From Klebsiella aerogenes KCTC 2190 (lineage in GTDB: Bacteria; Pseudomonadota; Gammaproteobacteria; Enterobacterales; Enterobacteriaceae): a DNA stretch of 64,000 bases. The stretch spans positions 3,162,001-3,226,000 of the forward strand of contig NC_015663.1 of the NCBI RefSeq assembly GCF_000215745.1, given 5' to 3'. The notes below the pieces were generated by a model that was given only the letters and a program-made list of their open reading frames with translations, was not told the origin of the DNA and did no database searches. Shown piece after piece: positions 49,494 through 58,221 of the stretch (the first letter of the stretch is position 1; each line of letters begins with the position of its first letter). The position numbers and the translations under genes were made by a program.

Positions 49494-50495
49494 TTAGCGT
49501 TGTAAAAAGGCTTGCCAGTGACCGACCACTTCCGTCAACTGCTGGCGATTAACATCGAGATGCATGACCAGACGCACGACTGGCGAGGCGTTGATCAACA
49601 CGCCGCGAGCCTGCATGAATTCGCCGAGCGCCCGAGCCTGCTCCTCACCGACGCGTACGAACAGCATGTTGGTATCGTGACGCATCACATCAGCGCCGAC
49701 GGCGCGTAGCTGTTCCGCCATCCACGCGGCGTTGTCGTGATCCTCCTGCAGACGGGCTACGTTATTCTGCAGCGCGTACAGACCGGCAGCGGCCAGAATG
49801 CCTGCCTGACGCATCCCGCCGCCGACCATTTTACGCCAGCGAATGGCGCGGCGGATGTACGCTTCGCTGCCCAGCAGCAGAGAACCGACCGGCGTACCGA
49901 GCCCTTTTGACAGGCAAATGGTGAACGAATCACAGTACTGCGCAATATCGCGCAGCTCGCAGCCGTACGCTACAACGGCGTTGAAAATACGCGCGCCATC
50001 GACATGTAACGCCAGATTGCGCTGGCGGGTGAACGTCCAGGCCTCTTGCAGATAGCCGCGCGGCAACACCTTACCGTTGTGCGTATTCTCCAGGCTTAAC
50101 AGGCGGGTGGGGGCGAAATGGATATCGTCGGGCTTAATTTTGGCCGCGACTTTATCCAGCGGCAGCGAACCGTCCGCCGCGGCATCGATCGGCTGCGGCT
50201 GAATACTGCCCAGCACCGCTGCGCCGCCGGCTTCATACAGATAGTTATGCGCGCCCTGGCCGACGATGTACTCTTCGCCGCGCTGGCAGTGGCTAAGCAG
50301 GCCAACGAGATTGGCCTGGGTGCCGGTAGGCAGAAACAGCGCCGCCTCTTTGCCTGCGAGCTCAGCGGCATAGCGCTGGAGTTCATTGACGGTTGGGTCG
50401 TCGCCATACACATCGTCCCCGACCGGGGCGGCCATCATGGCCTCCATCATGGCGCGCCCGGGGCGAGTTACGGTATCACTGCGAAGATCTATCAC
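49494..50495 (-). CDS. ltaE: LtaE, low-specificity L-threonine aldolase
   Basis: A 333-residue PLP enzyme cleaving L-threonine and L-allo-threonine to glycine and acetaldehyde. The cofactor lysine is Lys197 in CLSKGLG, and the HVDGARI and RSDTVTRP motifs are intact. Length equals E. coli LtaE. It follows poxB on the same strand with a 38-bp gap, as in K-12. Confidence 0.96.
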   Translation of the reverse strand: MIDLRSDTVTRPGRAMMEAMMAAPVGDDVYGDDPTVNELQRYAAELAGKEAALFLPTGTQANLVGLLSHCQRGEEYIVGQGAHNYLYEAGGAAVLGSIQPQPIDAAADGSLPLDKVAAKIKPDDIHFAPTRLLSLENTHNGKVLPRGYLQEAWTFTRQRNLALHVDGARIFNAVVAYGCELRDIAQYCDSFTICLSKGLGTPVGSLLLGSEAYIRRAIRWRKMVGGGMRQAGILAAAGLYALQNNVARLQEDHDNAAWMAEQLRAVGADVMRHDTNMLFVRVGEEQARALGEFMQARGVLINASPVVRLVMHLDVNRQQLTEVVGHWQAFLQR

Positions 50496-50533
50496 GGCAT
50501 ATCCTTGTTCTGATTCAGGGTGATAGCATTGTT

Positions 50534-52252
50534 TTACCTGAGCCAGTTGGTTTTCGCCAGTTCGATCACTTCATCGCCGCGTCCGCTGATAATCGCCCGC
50601 AGCATATACAGGCTAAATCCTTTGGCCTGCTCCAGCTTAATTTGCGGCGGGATCGCCAGCTCTTCCTTCGCTACCACTACATCGACTAATACCGGACCGT
50701 CGGTGCTAAAGGCGGTCTGCAGCGCCTCATCAACTTCAGAAGCTTTCTCGACGCGTATTCCTTTGATCCCGCAGGCTTCGGCAATGCGGGCGAAATTGGT
50801 GTCGTGCAACTCGGTACCGTCGGTCAGATAGCCGCCGGCTTTCATCTCCATCGCTACAAAGCCGAGAATGCTGTTATTAAAAATAACGATTTTCACCGGC
50901 AGCTTCATCTGCGCCAGCGATAGAAAATCCCCCATCAGCATGCTGAAACCGCCATCGCCGCACATGGCGATGACCTGGCGATTCGGCGCGGTCGCTTTGG
51001 CGCCAATAGCCTGCGGCATGGCGTTGGCCATCGAGCCGTGGTTAAACGAACCCAACAGGCGGCGTTTGCCGTTCATCTGCAGATAGCGTGCCGCCCAGAC
51101 GGTGGGGGTACCGACGTCGCAGGTAAAGATCGCGTCGTCGTCGGCAAAGCGGCTAATCTGCTGCGCCAGATACTGGGGATGGAGCGCTTTTTCGCTGGGT
51201 TTGGCGAGATCGTCAAGCCCTTTACGCGCTTCGCGATAATCCTCCAGCGCTTTATCGAGGAAGCGACGATCGGTTTTCTCTTCCAGCAGCGGCAGCAGGG
51301 CTTTCAGTGTCGATTTGATATCGCCCACCAGCGCCATGTCGACCTTACTATGCGCGCCGATGCTACCGGGGTTGATGTCGATCTGAATAATTTTGGCGTC
51401 GGTAGGGTAGAACGCGCGATAGGGGAACTGGGTGCCGAGCAGGATCAGCGTGTCGGCGTTCATCATGGTATGGAAACCGGAAGAGAAGCCGATAAGCCCG
51501 GTCATGCCAACATCGTAAGGATTGTCGTATTCGACGTGCTCTTTCCCGCGCAGGGCATGGACGACAGGGGCCTTAATTTTTGCCGCAAACTCCACCAGCT
51601 CCTGGTGCGCGCCGGCGCAGCCGCTGCCGCACATCAGGGCAATATTACTCGAGTAGCGGATCAGCTGCGCCAGCTTGTGCAGCTCTTCATCCGCCGGAGT
51701 GACCGTGGGCTGCGGAGCGTGATACCAGTGGCTGCTGGCGCTTTCCGGGGCCGGTTTCAGCGCCACGTCGCCGGGCAGGACCACCACAGACACGCCGCGG
51801 TTAATCACCGCCTTACGCATGGCGATAGCCAGAACTTGCGGAATTTGCTCCGGTGTGGAGACCAGCTCGCAGTAGTGGCTACATTCGCGGAACAGCTCCT
51901 GCGGATGCGTTTCCTGGAAATAACCGCTGCCGATTTCGCTCGACGGAATATGGGCGGCGATAGCCAGAACCGGTACGTGGTTACGATGGCAATCAAACAA
52001 ACCGTTAATCAGATGAAGGTTGCCCGGTCCGCAGGAACCGGCGCACACCGCCAGCTCGCCGGTGAGTTGGGCTTCGGCACCGGCGGCAAAGGCGGCAACC
52101 TCTTCATGGCGGGTCGGCATCCATTCGATGGTCCCCATGCGGTTTAAACTGTCGCTCAAGCCGTTGAGGGAATCCCCGGTCACTCCCCAAATACGTTTCA
52201 CGCCGGCCTGTTCAAGCGTTTTGGCAATATATGACGCTACGGTCTGTTTCAT
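50534..52252 (-). CDS. poxB: PoxB, pyruvate:ubiquinone oxidoreductase
   Basis: A 572-residue peripheral membrane flavoenzyme that turns pyruvate to acetate and CO2 and passes electrons to ubiquinone. The TPP-binding motif begins [13 protein letters not shown] near residue 432 with NNS downstream. The catalytic glutamate region [13 protein letters not shown] is near residues 47-59. The lipid-activated C-terminal tail is present. Length equals E. coli PoxB, where it is an RpoS-dependent stationary-phase gene. Confidence 0.96.
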   Translation of the reverse strand: MKQTVASYIAKTLEQAGVKRIWGVTGDSLNGLSDSLNRMGTIEWMPTRHEEVAAFAAGAEAQLTGELAVCAGSCGPGNLHLINGLFDCHRNHVPVLAIAAHIPSSEIGSGYFQETHPQELFRECSHYCELVSTPEQIPQVLAIAMRKAVINRGVSVVVLPGDVALKPAPESASSHWYHAPQPTVTPADEELHKLAQLIRYSSNIALMCGSGCAGAHQELVEFAAKIKAPVVHALRGKEHVEYDNPYDVGMTGLIGFSSGFHTMMNADTLILLGTQFPYRAFYPTDAKIIQIDINPGSIGAHSKVDMALVGDIKSTLKALLPLLEEKTDRRFLDKALEDYREARKGLDDLAKPSEKALHPQYLAQQISRFADDDAIFTCDVGTPTVWAARYLQMNGKRRLLGSFNHGSMANAMPQAIGAKATAPNRQVIAMCGDGGFSMLMGDFLSLAQMKLPVKIVIFNNSILGFVAMEMKAGGYLTDGTELHDTNFARIAEACGIKGIRVEKASEVDEALQTAFSTDGPVLVDVVVAKEELAIPPQIKLEQAKGFSLYMLRAIISGRGDEVIELAKTNWLR

Positions 52253-52404
52253 GGTTTTCCATCTCCTTTTTGTGATAACGCTATCAAGCTTAGATGAAAC
52301 TACAGGTTACGTTGCCAATTGCCCCTTATTTTTCACTGGTTTTGTTGGTGGAATATTGTGCATACTCTGGGATCACACAGGGTGTAAAACAGGAAGCACA
52401 TCAA

Positions 52405-52839
52405 ATGGTTAAGGGATTGTTAAACGCAGTAAATAAAACGCTGTCGCATGAAGATGCCGGTAAACTCTTGTTACGACTTGCCGTTGGCGGCTTAATGTTG
52501 TTTCACGGTCTACATAAGCTAATCGACGGCGTGGATGGCATCAGCGGCATGCTGGTCGCGAAAGGGCTACCGGGCTTTATTGCCTATGGCGTGCTGGTGG
52601 GGGAAGTCGTCGCGCCTTGTTTACTTATTCTTGGCGTTTTGACGCGCCCGGCGGCGTTGGTGCTGGCGTTTACCATGGCGGTGGCCTGGCTGATGGTTGG
52701 GACAGGTAAAACGTTCGCGCTGGATGCGGTCGGCGCATGGGCGATTGAAAGCCTGGTCTATTTCTTTATTGGCGCACTGGCGATTGCGCTATTAGGGGCA
52801 GGGCGTTATTCGTTGGCCGGTCAGTCGGCCTGGCGGTAA
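52405..52839 (+). CDS. DoxX-family inner-membrane protein
   Basis: A 144-residue membrane protein with four hydrophobic helices and the DoxX signature (LLRLAVGGLMLFHGLHKL, GVLVGEVVAPCLLILGVLTRPAA). AGGAAGC lies before the chosen ATG; longer in-frame starts run into the promoter region shared with poxB. K-12 lacks it here. DoxX proteins are linked to redox stress, and divergence from poxB, which feeds the quinone pool, makes a redox link possible but unproven. Confidence 0.85.
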   Translation: MVKGLLNAVNKTLSHEDAGKLLLRLAVGGLMLFHGLHKLIDGVDGISGMLVAKGLPGFIAYGVLVGEVVAPCLLILGVLTRPAALVLAFTMAVAWLMVGTGKTFALDAVGAWAIESLVYFFIGALAIALLGAGRYSLAGQSAWR

Positions 52840-52845
52840 AAAAGT

Positions 52846-52880
52846 GCCGGATGGCGGCATTAATGCCTTATCCGGCCTAC
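52846..52880. repeat. REP unit
   Basis: GCCGGATGGCGGCATTAATG with the inverted arm CCTTATCCGGCCTAC is a classical REP/PU palindrome, 7 bp after the doxX-like gene. It is the left edge of a longer repeat mosaic. Confidence 0.85.
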
Positions 52881-52885
52881 GGTCC

Positions 52886-53114
52886 GTGCGGCCTGCCTTT
52901 AATTTATTCACCACGCTGGCTGACACTACTGGTGCTGGTGATCTCAAAATCCCCCGGTGGCGCTGCCGCTTACCGGGGCTACAGCGCTTTGCGATTTGGT
53001 AGCCCGGAGAAGGCGCAACGCGCCGCGTCCGGGAAAACCCTTAAAAAAGTTGCAAACCGATAACAGTGCGGCCTGCCTTTAATTTATTCACCATGCTGGC
53101 TGAAACTGTCGGTG
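52886..53114. repeat. 49-bp direct repeat pair with nested REP-like units
   Basis: The 49-bp block beginning GTGCGGCCTGCCTTTAATTT occurs at 52886-52934 and again at 53066-53114 with few changes. Between them are an inverted REP-like unit at 52943-52982 (its reverse complement recurs at 53297-53333) and a second palindrome at 52999-53034 (AGCCCGGAGAAGGCGC with GCGTCCGGG). No gene is supported. The structure looks like repeated insertion or recombination among repeat units. Confidence 0.75.
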
Positions 53115-53116
53115 TT

Positions 53117-53290
53117 GGCGGCCAGAGCCCGGGGGTACAGGGGGCGGCGGCGACTGGCCGCCCCCTGTGCGCTCCCTGCGCCATGAGGGGCATAACGCAG
53201 AAGAAATATCGGAGCGCAATGTGCTCAGAATTAACACAAAGCACATGTTTTCCCCGACCAAAACCGTTGCAAACCGATAACAGTATCTAC
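53117..53290 (-). repeat. Dispersed structured repeat, copy 2
   Basis: The reverse complement of this segment matches 10632-10807. Both hairpins are kept: the GCGCTCC/GGAGCGC stem with inner CTGCG/CGCAG, and a 12-bp stem at 53137-53148 with 53157-53168 and an 8-nt loop. The left half is more diverged than the right. Short open frames across it are not thought to be genes. Confidence 0.8.
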
Positions 53291-53296
53291 TGGCCT

Positions 53297-53333
53297 GTAG
53301 CCCCGGTAAGCGGTAGCGCCCCCTGGGATTTTA
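53297..53333 (+). repeat. REP-like unit, inverted partner of 52943-52982
   Basis: GTAGCCCCGGTAAGCGGTAG and the following bases repeat, in opposite orientation, the unit at 52943-52982. It lies 3 bp before the hcr stop codon, so it sits in the 3' untranslated region of hcp-hcr. Confidence 0.7.
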
Positions 53334-53336
53334 ACC

Positions 53337-54305
53337 TCAGGCGAGAACCAGATCGCTCTGCGGGTGACAGGAGCAGGCCAGCACGTAGCCGTCGGCGATT
53401 TCGGCATCGGTCAGCGTCATGGTGCTGGTAACGCTATATTCGCCGGCAACCACTTTGGTTTTGCAGCAGCCGCAGACGCCAGCGCGGCAGGCGACGGTCA
53501 CCGGTACCTTATTGCTCTCCAGCGCTTCCAGCAACGTGGTGCCGACCGGCGCGTAGAACGTTTTCGCCGGCTGCAGCTTGGTGAATTTCAATCCGTCGGT
53601 AGCGGCTTCCGCCACCGGGGTAAAGAACTTCTCTTTAAAGAAACGCGTCACGCCAAGCGCCGTCACTTCCTGTTCGACCATCTCCATATAAGGCGCCGGG
53701 CCGCAGGTCATTACGGTACGGTTGGCTAAATCCGGCACGCTTTGCAATAGTTCGCGGGTGAGGCGACCGGCGACGAAGCCCGGCGTCGCGTCGTGTTCCG
53801 CCACCAGCGTGACCGGGTATTGACGCCACTCTTCGGCGAAAATGACATCCTGCGGCGAACGCACGTTAAAGATAACCTGCACATCTGCCTGCGGACGATA
53901 CTTCGCTAACCAGCGGCGCATCGACATAATCGGCGTCACGCCGCAGCCGGCGGCCAGCATCAGAAAACGATCGCTTGTTTTATCTTCACAGGTAAACTCG
54001 CCCATCGCATCCGACAGCCAGATATAGTCGCCGCGTTTCACATCGCGGGTTAACCACTGTGAGCCTGCGCCATCATCAATACGACGAACGGTCAGCGTAA
54101 TGTATTCACTGACCCCCGGCGTTGAGGAGAGGGTGTAGGCACGCAGCGTATCCGCCGAATGGCGCACGCTGACCAGCGCGTACTGCCCGGCGCGATAGGG
54201 ATAGTAGTCGTGGCACAGCAACGAAATGGTCCACACATCAGGCGTTTCCTGCTGAATATGATGAACCTGCATCCGCCACGGGCACTGATCGGTTGGCATT
54301 GTCAT
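53337..54305 (-). CDS. hcr: Hcr, NADH oxidoreductase for Hcp
   Basis: A 322-residue electron-transfer protein passing electrons from NADH to Hcp. The N-terminal ferredoxin-reductase module has RAYTLSS for FAD and AAGCGVTP for the nucleotide. A C-terminal plant-type [2Fe-2S] domain has CRAGVCGCC and a later cysteine near ACSCHP. Length equals E. coli Hcr. It lies 11 bp after hcp. Confidence 0.96.
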   Translation of the reverse strand: MTMPTDQCPWRMQVHHIQQETPDVWTISLLCHDYYPYRAGQYALVSVRHSADTLRAYTLSSTPGVSEYITLTVRRIDDGAGSQWLTRDVKRGDYIWLSDAMGEFTCEDKTSDRFLMLAAGCGVTPIMSMRRWLAKYRPQADVQVIFNVRSPQDVIFAEEWRQYPVTLVAEHDATPGFVAGRLTRELLQSVPDLANRTVMTCGPAPYMEMVEQEVTALGVTRFFKEKFFTPVAEAATDGLKFTKLQPAKTFYAPVGTTLLEALESNKVPVTVACRAGVCGCCKTKVVAGEYSVTSTMTLTDAEIADGYVLACSCHPQSDLVLA

Positions 54306-54316
54306 GCGGTGACTCC

Positions 54317-55969
54317 TTATGCGCTCAGCAACTGCTGCATATCTTGTTCTACGGTGGTGACGGAACGCAGACCAAATTTCTCGTTGAGGATAGCCAGCAG
54401 GTCCGGGGTGAAGAAGCCTGGCGCGGTCGGACCGGTGACTATGTTTTTCACCCCCAGCGACAGCAGCGTCAGCAGGATGACGATGGCTTTTTGTTCGAAC
54501 CAGGAGAGCACCAACGACAGCGGCAGATCGTTTACGCCGCAGCCCAGTTTTTCCGCCAGCGTTACCGCGAGAATAATCGCCGAGTAGGCATCGTTACACT
54601 GACCGGCATCGACCAGACGCGGCAGGCCTTCGATATCGCCGAAATCCAGTTTGTTGAAGCGGTATTTACCGCACGCGAGGGTCAAAATCAGGCAGTCGTC
54701 TGGTACGCTGGTAGCGAAATCGGTGAAGTAGTTACGTTCGCCGCGCGCGCCGTCGCAGCCGCCGACGAGGAAGATGTGACGCAGTTTTTCACGGCTAACC
54801 AGATCAATCAGCGTATCCGCCGCGCCGAGCAGCGTCTGGCGACCGAAGCCGACGGTGATCAGATGCGGGATTTCGCTGTACGGGAAGCCGGCCATTTGCT
54901 GCGCCTGGGTGATAACCGGGGAGAAATCTTCGCCTTCCAGATGATTGACGCCCGGCCAGCCGACGATGCTGCGGGTCCAGATGCGGTCGTCGTAGGCGCC
55001 GACGGTTGGGTCGATGATGCAGTTCGAGGTCATTACGATGGGGCCCGGGAAGCGGGCGAATTCAACCTGCTGGTTTTGCCAACCGCTGCCGTAGTTGCCA
55101 ATCAGGTGTTTGAACTTACGCAGCTCCGGATAACCGTGCGCCGGCAACATTTCACCGTGGGTATAGACGTTAACGCCGGTGCCTTCAGTCTGCTCCAGCA
55201 GGTTATAGAGATCTTTCAGGTCGTGTCCGGAGATCAGGATGCACTTACCTTCGGTGGCTTTAACGTTGACCTGAGTCGGCGTTGGGTGACCATATTTCGT
55301 GGTTTCACCGGCGTCGAGGATACTCATCACTTTGAAGTTCATCTGGCCGATTTCCATCGAACACTCCAGCAGAGCATTCATATCGGCAGGCCAGGTACCC
55401 AGCCACGCCATGATTTTATGATACTGGGCGTAAATGTCGTTGTCGTACTGACCGAGCACGTGCGCGTGTTCCATATAGGCCGCGGCGCCTTTCAGGCCGT
55501 ACAGGCACAGCAGGCGCAGGCCGAGGATATTCTCGCCGATCGCGGCCTTGTCTTTATTTGGCGTATAGTCCGCCGCCTGACGCTGCAGATCGCCGAGATC
55601 ATCGCTGACCAGTTGCAGATCGGCTACCGGGCTGTCGACCGAAGCGTTGGCATCAATATTCAGGCATTGCGCTTTCAGCGCCTCGCGCATGGCGATCGCC
55701 TGACGGGCGTAACCAACGATACGCGGCGAGTCGAAGTTCACGTTGGTCAAAGTAGAGAAGAATGCGCGCGGGGCAAAATTATCCACCTCATGATCGATGA
55801 TGCCATATTCACGCGCTTTAACGGCCCATGCGGACAGACCCTGCAAAGAAGCAATCAACAGATCCTGCAAATCAGAGGTCTCAGCGGTTTTACCGCACAT
55901 ACCCTGCGCGTAAGAACAGCCATTTCCTGCCGGCGTACGGATAGTTTGTTCACATTGCACACAAAACAT
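54317..55969 (-). CDS. hcp: Hcp, hybrid-cluster protein / nitric oxide reductase
   Basis: A 550-residue iron-sulfur protein reducing low levels of nitric oxide in anaerobic cells. The N-terminal cluster cysteines are Cys3, Cys6, Cys18 and Cys25. The hybrid-cluster cysteines and glutamate lie in the C-terminal half ([28 protein letters not shown]). Length equals E. coli Hcp. I start at MFCVQCEQ rather than two codons earlier. NsrR-like and FNR-like sites lie upstream. Confidence 0.97.
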   Translation of the reverse strand: MFCVQCEQTIRTPAGNGCSYAQGMCGKTAETSDLQDLLIASLQGLSAWAVKAREYGIIDHEVDNFAPRAFFSTLTNVNFDSPRIVGYARQAIAMREALKAQCLNIDANASVDSPVADLQLVSDDLGDLQRQAADYTPNKDKAAIGENILGLRLLCLYGLKGAAAYMEHAHVLGQYDNDIYAQYHKIMAWLGTWPADMNALLECSMEIGQMNFKVMSILDAGETTKYGHPTPTQVNVKATEGKCILISGHDLKDLYNLLEQTEGTGVNVYTHGEMLPAHGYPELRKFKHLIGNYGSGWQNQQVEFARFPGPIVMTSNCIIDPTVGAYDDRIWTRSIVGWPGVNHLEGEDFSPVITQAQQMAGFPYSEIPHLITVGFGRQTLLGAADTLIDLVSREKLRHIFLVGGCDGARGERNYFTDFATSVPDDCLILTLACGKYRFNKLDFGDIEGLPRLVDAGQCNDAYSAIILAVTLAEKLGCGVNDLPLSLVLSWFEQKAIVILLTLLSLGVKNIVTGPTAPGFFTPDLLAILNEKFGLRSVTTVEQDMQQLLSA

Positions 55970-55983
55970 GATCACACCTTTTA

Positions 55984-56006
55984 AAGTTATATTTTAGATA
56001 CATGTT
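55984..56006 (-). promoter_or_regulatory. NsrR-type operator of hcp-hcr
   Basis: This 23-bp inverted repeat (left arm AAGTTATATTT, right arm AGATACATGTT) matches the NsrR consensus at 18 of 22 defined positions. It lies 15-37 bp before the hcp start codon, next to a -10-like CATAAT (minus strand, 56011-56016). NsrR repression, lifted by nitric oxide, is expected. Confidence 0.75.
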
Positions 56007-56065
56007 TAAGATTATGCCTGTGGCTGTACGGAGAAAAGGTATTTCTGACACAACTTAAAGGGAGA

Positions 56066-56079
56066 TTGATTTAGCGCAA
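56066..56079 (-). promoter_or_regulatory. FNR-like box upstream of hcp
   Basis: TTGATTTAGCGCAA has one perfect FNR half-site and one partial half-site. It lies roughly 70 bp upstream of the likely start of transcription, further than a class II position, resembling the distant FNR site described for E. coli hcp. Confidence 0.5.
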
Positions 56080-56112
56080 TTTTGGCGGTAGGGAATCTAC
56101 CGCCACGGGGGA

Positions 56113-57012
56113 TCAGGCTGAGAAGAACGCCATCAGTACCGGCACCAGCAGACTAAGGATAAAACCGTGTACGATAGCTGCAGGAACGATTTCTACGCCG
56201 CCTGAGCGCTGTAGCACCGGTAGAGTAAAGTCCATTGAGGTTGCGCCGCACAGCCCAAGCGCGGTAGAGCGGCTACGCAATACCATGCCGGGGATTAACA
56301 TTATCGCCAGCAGTTCGCGGGCCAGATCGTTAAAGAATGTAGCGCTGCCAATGACCGGGCCATAGGATTCGGTCATCAGGATCCCGGAAAGGGAGTACCA
56401 GCCGAAGCCGGACGCCATCGCCAGACCGGTTTTAATGGGCAGACCAAGAATAAGGGCATTAATCACTCCGCCAAATAATGAGCTCGCCGCGACCACTACC
56501 GCGACAATCATTCCGCGGCGATTAAGCACAATTTGCCGTAATGTCATTCCATTATTACGCAGCTGAATACCGATAAGGAATAACAAGAAAATTAACGTAT
56601 ATTCGCTGGCTTCGGTCGCGTGTTGTAAAAATGAGAGGCCGCTTAACCCCAGCAGGAAACCAATTAGTACGACGCCAAGCAGCTGCAGCGACTCGAGAGC
56701 CATCGCCAGGCGCGAGGGTAATTTTTCCGGACGATGCTTGACCCGCCACGGCATTTTTTTATCCAGCCATAATAGTGCTGCAATATTGCACAGAATAATA
56801 ACCACAATACTTACCGCAGAGTAATGCAGTATCGACAACAGATTGCTGCTGAGATTATCGAGGAAGGCAAGGCTAATCCCCATGAAAAAGAGGATCACGT
56901 AAACAATCCAGCTCAGCAGCCGGGTAATCAGTTTAAGTGCGGAAGGGTGACGCAGAGGAATCAGATAGCCGACAATCAACGGCAGCAGAATGATTAATAG
57001 TCCCGAAAACAT
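56113..57012 (-). CDS. lysO: LysO (YbjE), lysine exporter
   Basis: A 299-residue inner-membrane exporter of lysine and thialysine with about eight hydrophobic helices and two related halves. Conserved blocks GIQLRNNGMTLRQIVLNRRG, GFGWYSLSGI and CGATSMDFTLPVLQR match E. coli LysO. The ATG at 57010-57012 gives the E. coli length. In E. coli the gene is lysine-repressed through ArgP and ArgR; no clear site is marked here. Confidence 0.95.
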   Translation of the reverse strand: MFSGLLIILLPLIVGYLIPLRHPSALKLITRLLSWIVYVILFFMGISLAFLDNLSSNLLSILHYSAVSIVVIILCNIAALLWLDKKMPWRVKHRPEKLPSRLAMALESLQLLGVVLIGFLLGLSGLSFLQHATEASEYTLIFLLFLIGIQLRNNGMTLRQIVLNRRGMIVAVVVAASSLFGGVINALILGLPIKTGLAMASGFGWYSLSGILMTESYGPVIGSATFFNDLARELLAIMLIPGMVLRSRSTALGLCGATSMDFTLPVLQRSGGVEIVPAAIVHGFILSLLVPVLMAFFSA

Positions 57013-57089
57013 GAACGGCAAGGTCCTTGCAAATTAAGAATAGCGCCAATGACACTACCCAATTCGCCAGGCCGAGTAAAGCTGTCGAC

Positions 57090-57120
57090 AAAAAGAAAAA
57101 GCCCGGCATCGCCGGGCTTC
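57090..57120 (-). terminator. Terminator of aqpZ
   Basis: A perfect 9-bp stem AAGCCCGGC/GCCGGGCTT with a 3-nt loop is followed on the minus strand by a T-rich run. It separates aqpZ from lysO, which lies downstream in the same direction. Confidence 0.88.
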
Positions 57121-57129
57121 TCGCGAGGA

Positions 57130-57825
57130 TTAATCGCGTTTTTCGAGCAGGGTGCGATACAGCACGCCGCCGAGGATACCGCCGATGATTGGCATCACCC
57201 AGAACAACCACAGCTGTTGCAGCGCCCAGCCGCCCTGGAAGATAGCGACCGCGGTGCTACGTGCCGGGTTAACGGACGTATTGGTCACCGGAATGCTAAT
57301 CAGGTGGATAAGGGTCAGCGCCAGGCCGATAGCGATCGGCGCAAAGCCCGCCGGGGCGTTTTTATCGGTCGCACCGTGAATAACCAGCAGGAAACCACAG
57401 GTCAGCACGATTTCGATAACGATAGCGGACAGCATGGAGTAGCCGCCTGGGGAGTGTTCGCCGAAACCGTTTGAAGCGAAGCCGCTCGCGGCAGCGTCGA
57501 AACCGGCTTTACCGCTGGCGATAACGTACAGCACGGCGGCGGCAATAATACCGCCGACAACCTGTGCGACAATATAACCAATTACGTCTTTAGCCGGGAA
57601 ACGACCGCCAGCCCACAGACCTAAAGTGACCGCCGGGTTAAAGTGACCGCCGGAAATATGGCCCACGGCGAACGCCATAGTTAATACGGTTAAACCAAAG
57701 GCTAAGGCCACGCCGGCAAAACCAATTCCCAGTTCCGGGAAAGCCGCTGCCAGCACTGCGCTACCGCAGCCGCCGAATACGAGCCAGAATGTGCCAAAGC
57801 ACTCTGCTGCTAATTTTCTGAACAT
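57130..57825 (-). CDS. aqpZ: AqpZ, aquaporin
   Basis: A 231-residue water channel of the inner membrane. Six helices and two NPA motifs are present (HFNPAVT with Asn63, SVNPARS with the selectivity-filter arginine following). The length equals E. coli AqpZ. The start at [10 protein letters not shown] is chosen over two extra codons upstream. The selectivity-filter region GGHFNP and the TS before the second NPA agree with a water-specific channel. Confidence 0.96.
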   Translation of the reverse strand: MFRKLAAECFGTFWLVFGGCGSAVLAAAFPELGIGFAGVALAFGLTVLTMAFAVGHISGGHFNPAVTLGLWAGGRFPAKDVIGYIVAQVVGGIIAAAVLYVIASGKAGFDAAASGFASNGFGEHSPGGYSMLSAIVIEIVLTCGFLLVIHGATDKNAPAGFAPIAIGLALTLIHLISIPVTNTSVNPARSTAVAIFQGGWALQQLWLFWVMPIIGGILGGVLYRTLLEKRD

Positions 57826-58221
57826 AACCACCTCAAATAATAATGTAAACGAACACGTTATGACGTGCCGGTCTTTATTTATCGACGCAAAGAATGACGA
57901 TAAAAATAAAGCGCCGCTATTTTAGGAACGAACGCCACCCTCGGACTAGTTAAATAAATTGATGTAATTTGATTTAGAGCAATGAGATGGTCTTCCTTTC
58001 ACCATGCATGAATTATGCAAGTGTAGAACATAAATTTGAAAAATAAACTACTCACAATGATGAATTATTTAATTAATTAAATGAAATTAAGTGTTGTAAC
58101 CTTACAAACTCTTATGCCCCAACGGGCTATGGTTCACTCTTTGCGCAAAGGATGCCATGTCGCCCCGGTCTCGCTATACTGCTGATTACTGAAGGAGAAT
58201 GTGGCGCCAGGTGGAGGGGAT
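57826..58221. other. Divergent region between aqpZ and ybjD
   Basis: Nearly 400 bp, strongly AT-rich between about 57950 and 58100, without a supportable gene. It should hold promoters for aqpZ and ybjD and may be a nucleoid-protein target. No clean operator was identified. Confidence 0.5.

Noticed and set aside
51038..52147. A 369-codon open frame on the plus strand opposite poxB
   Set aside because: Same antisense shadow effect; poxB on the minus strand is intact and of standard length.
52253..52404. A sigma-S promoter for poxB
   Set aside because: Expected from E. coli, but the candidate -10 (TCTAAGCTT region on the minus strand) is too weak a match to annotate.
54293..55984. A 563-codon open frame on the plus strand opposite hcp
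   Set aside because: It mirrors hcp codon for codon; high GC with biased third positions keeps the opposite strand open. It has no ribosome-binding site and its translation resembles no protein family.
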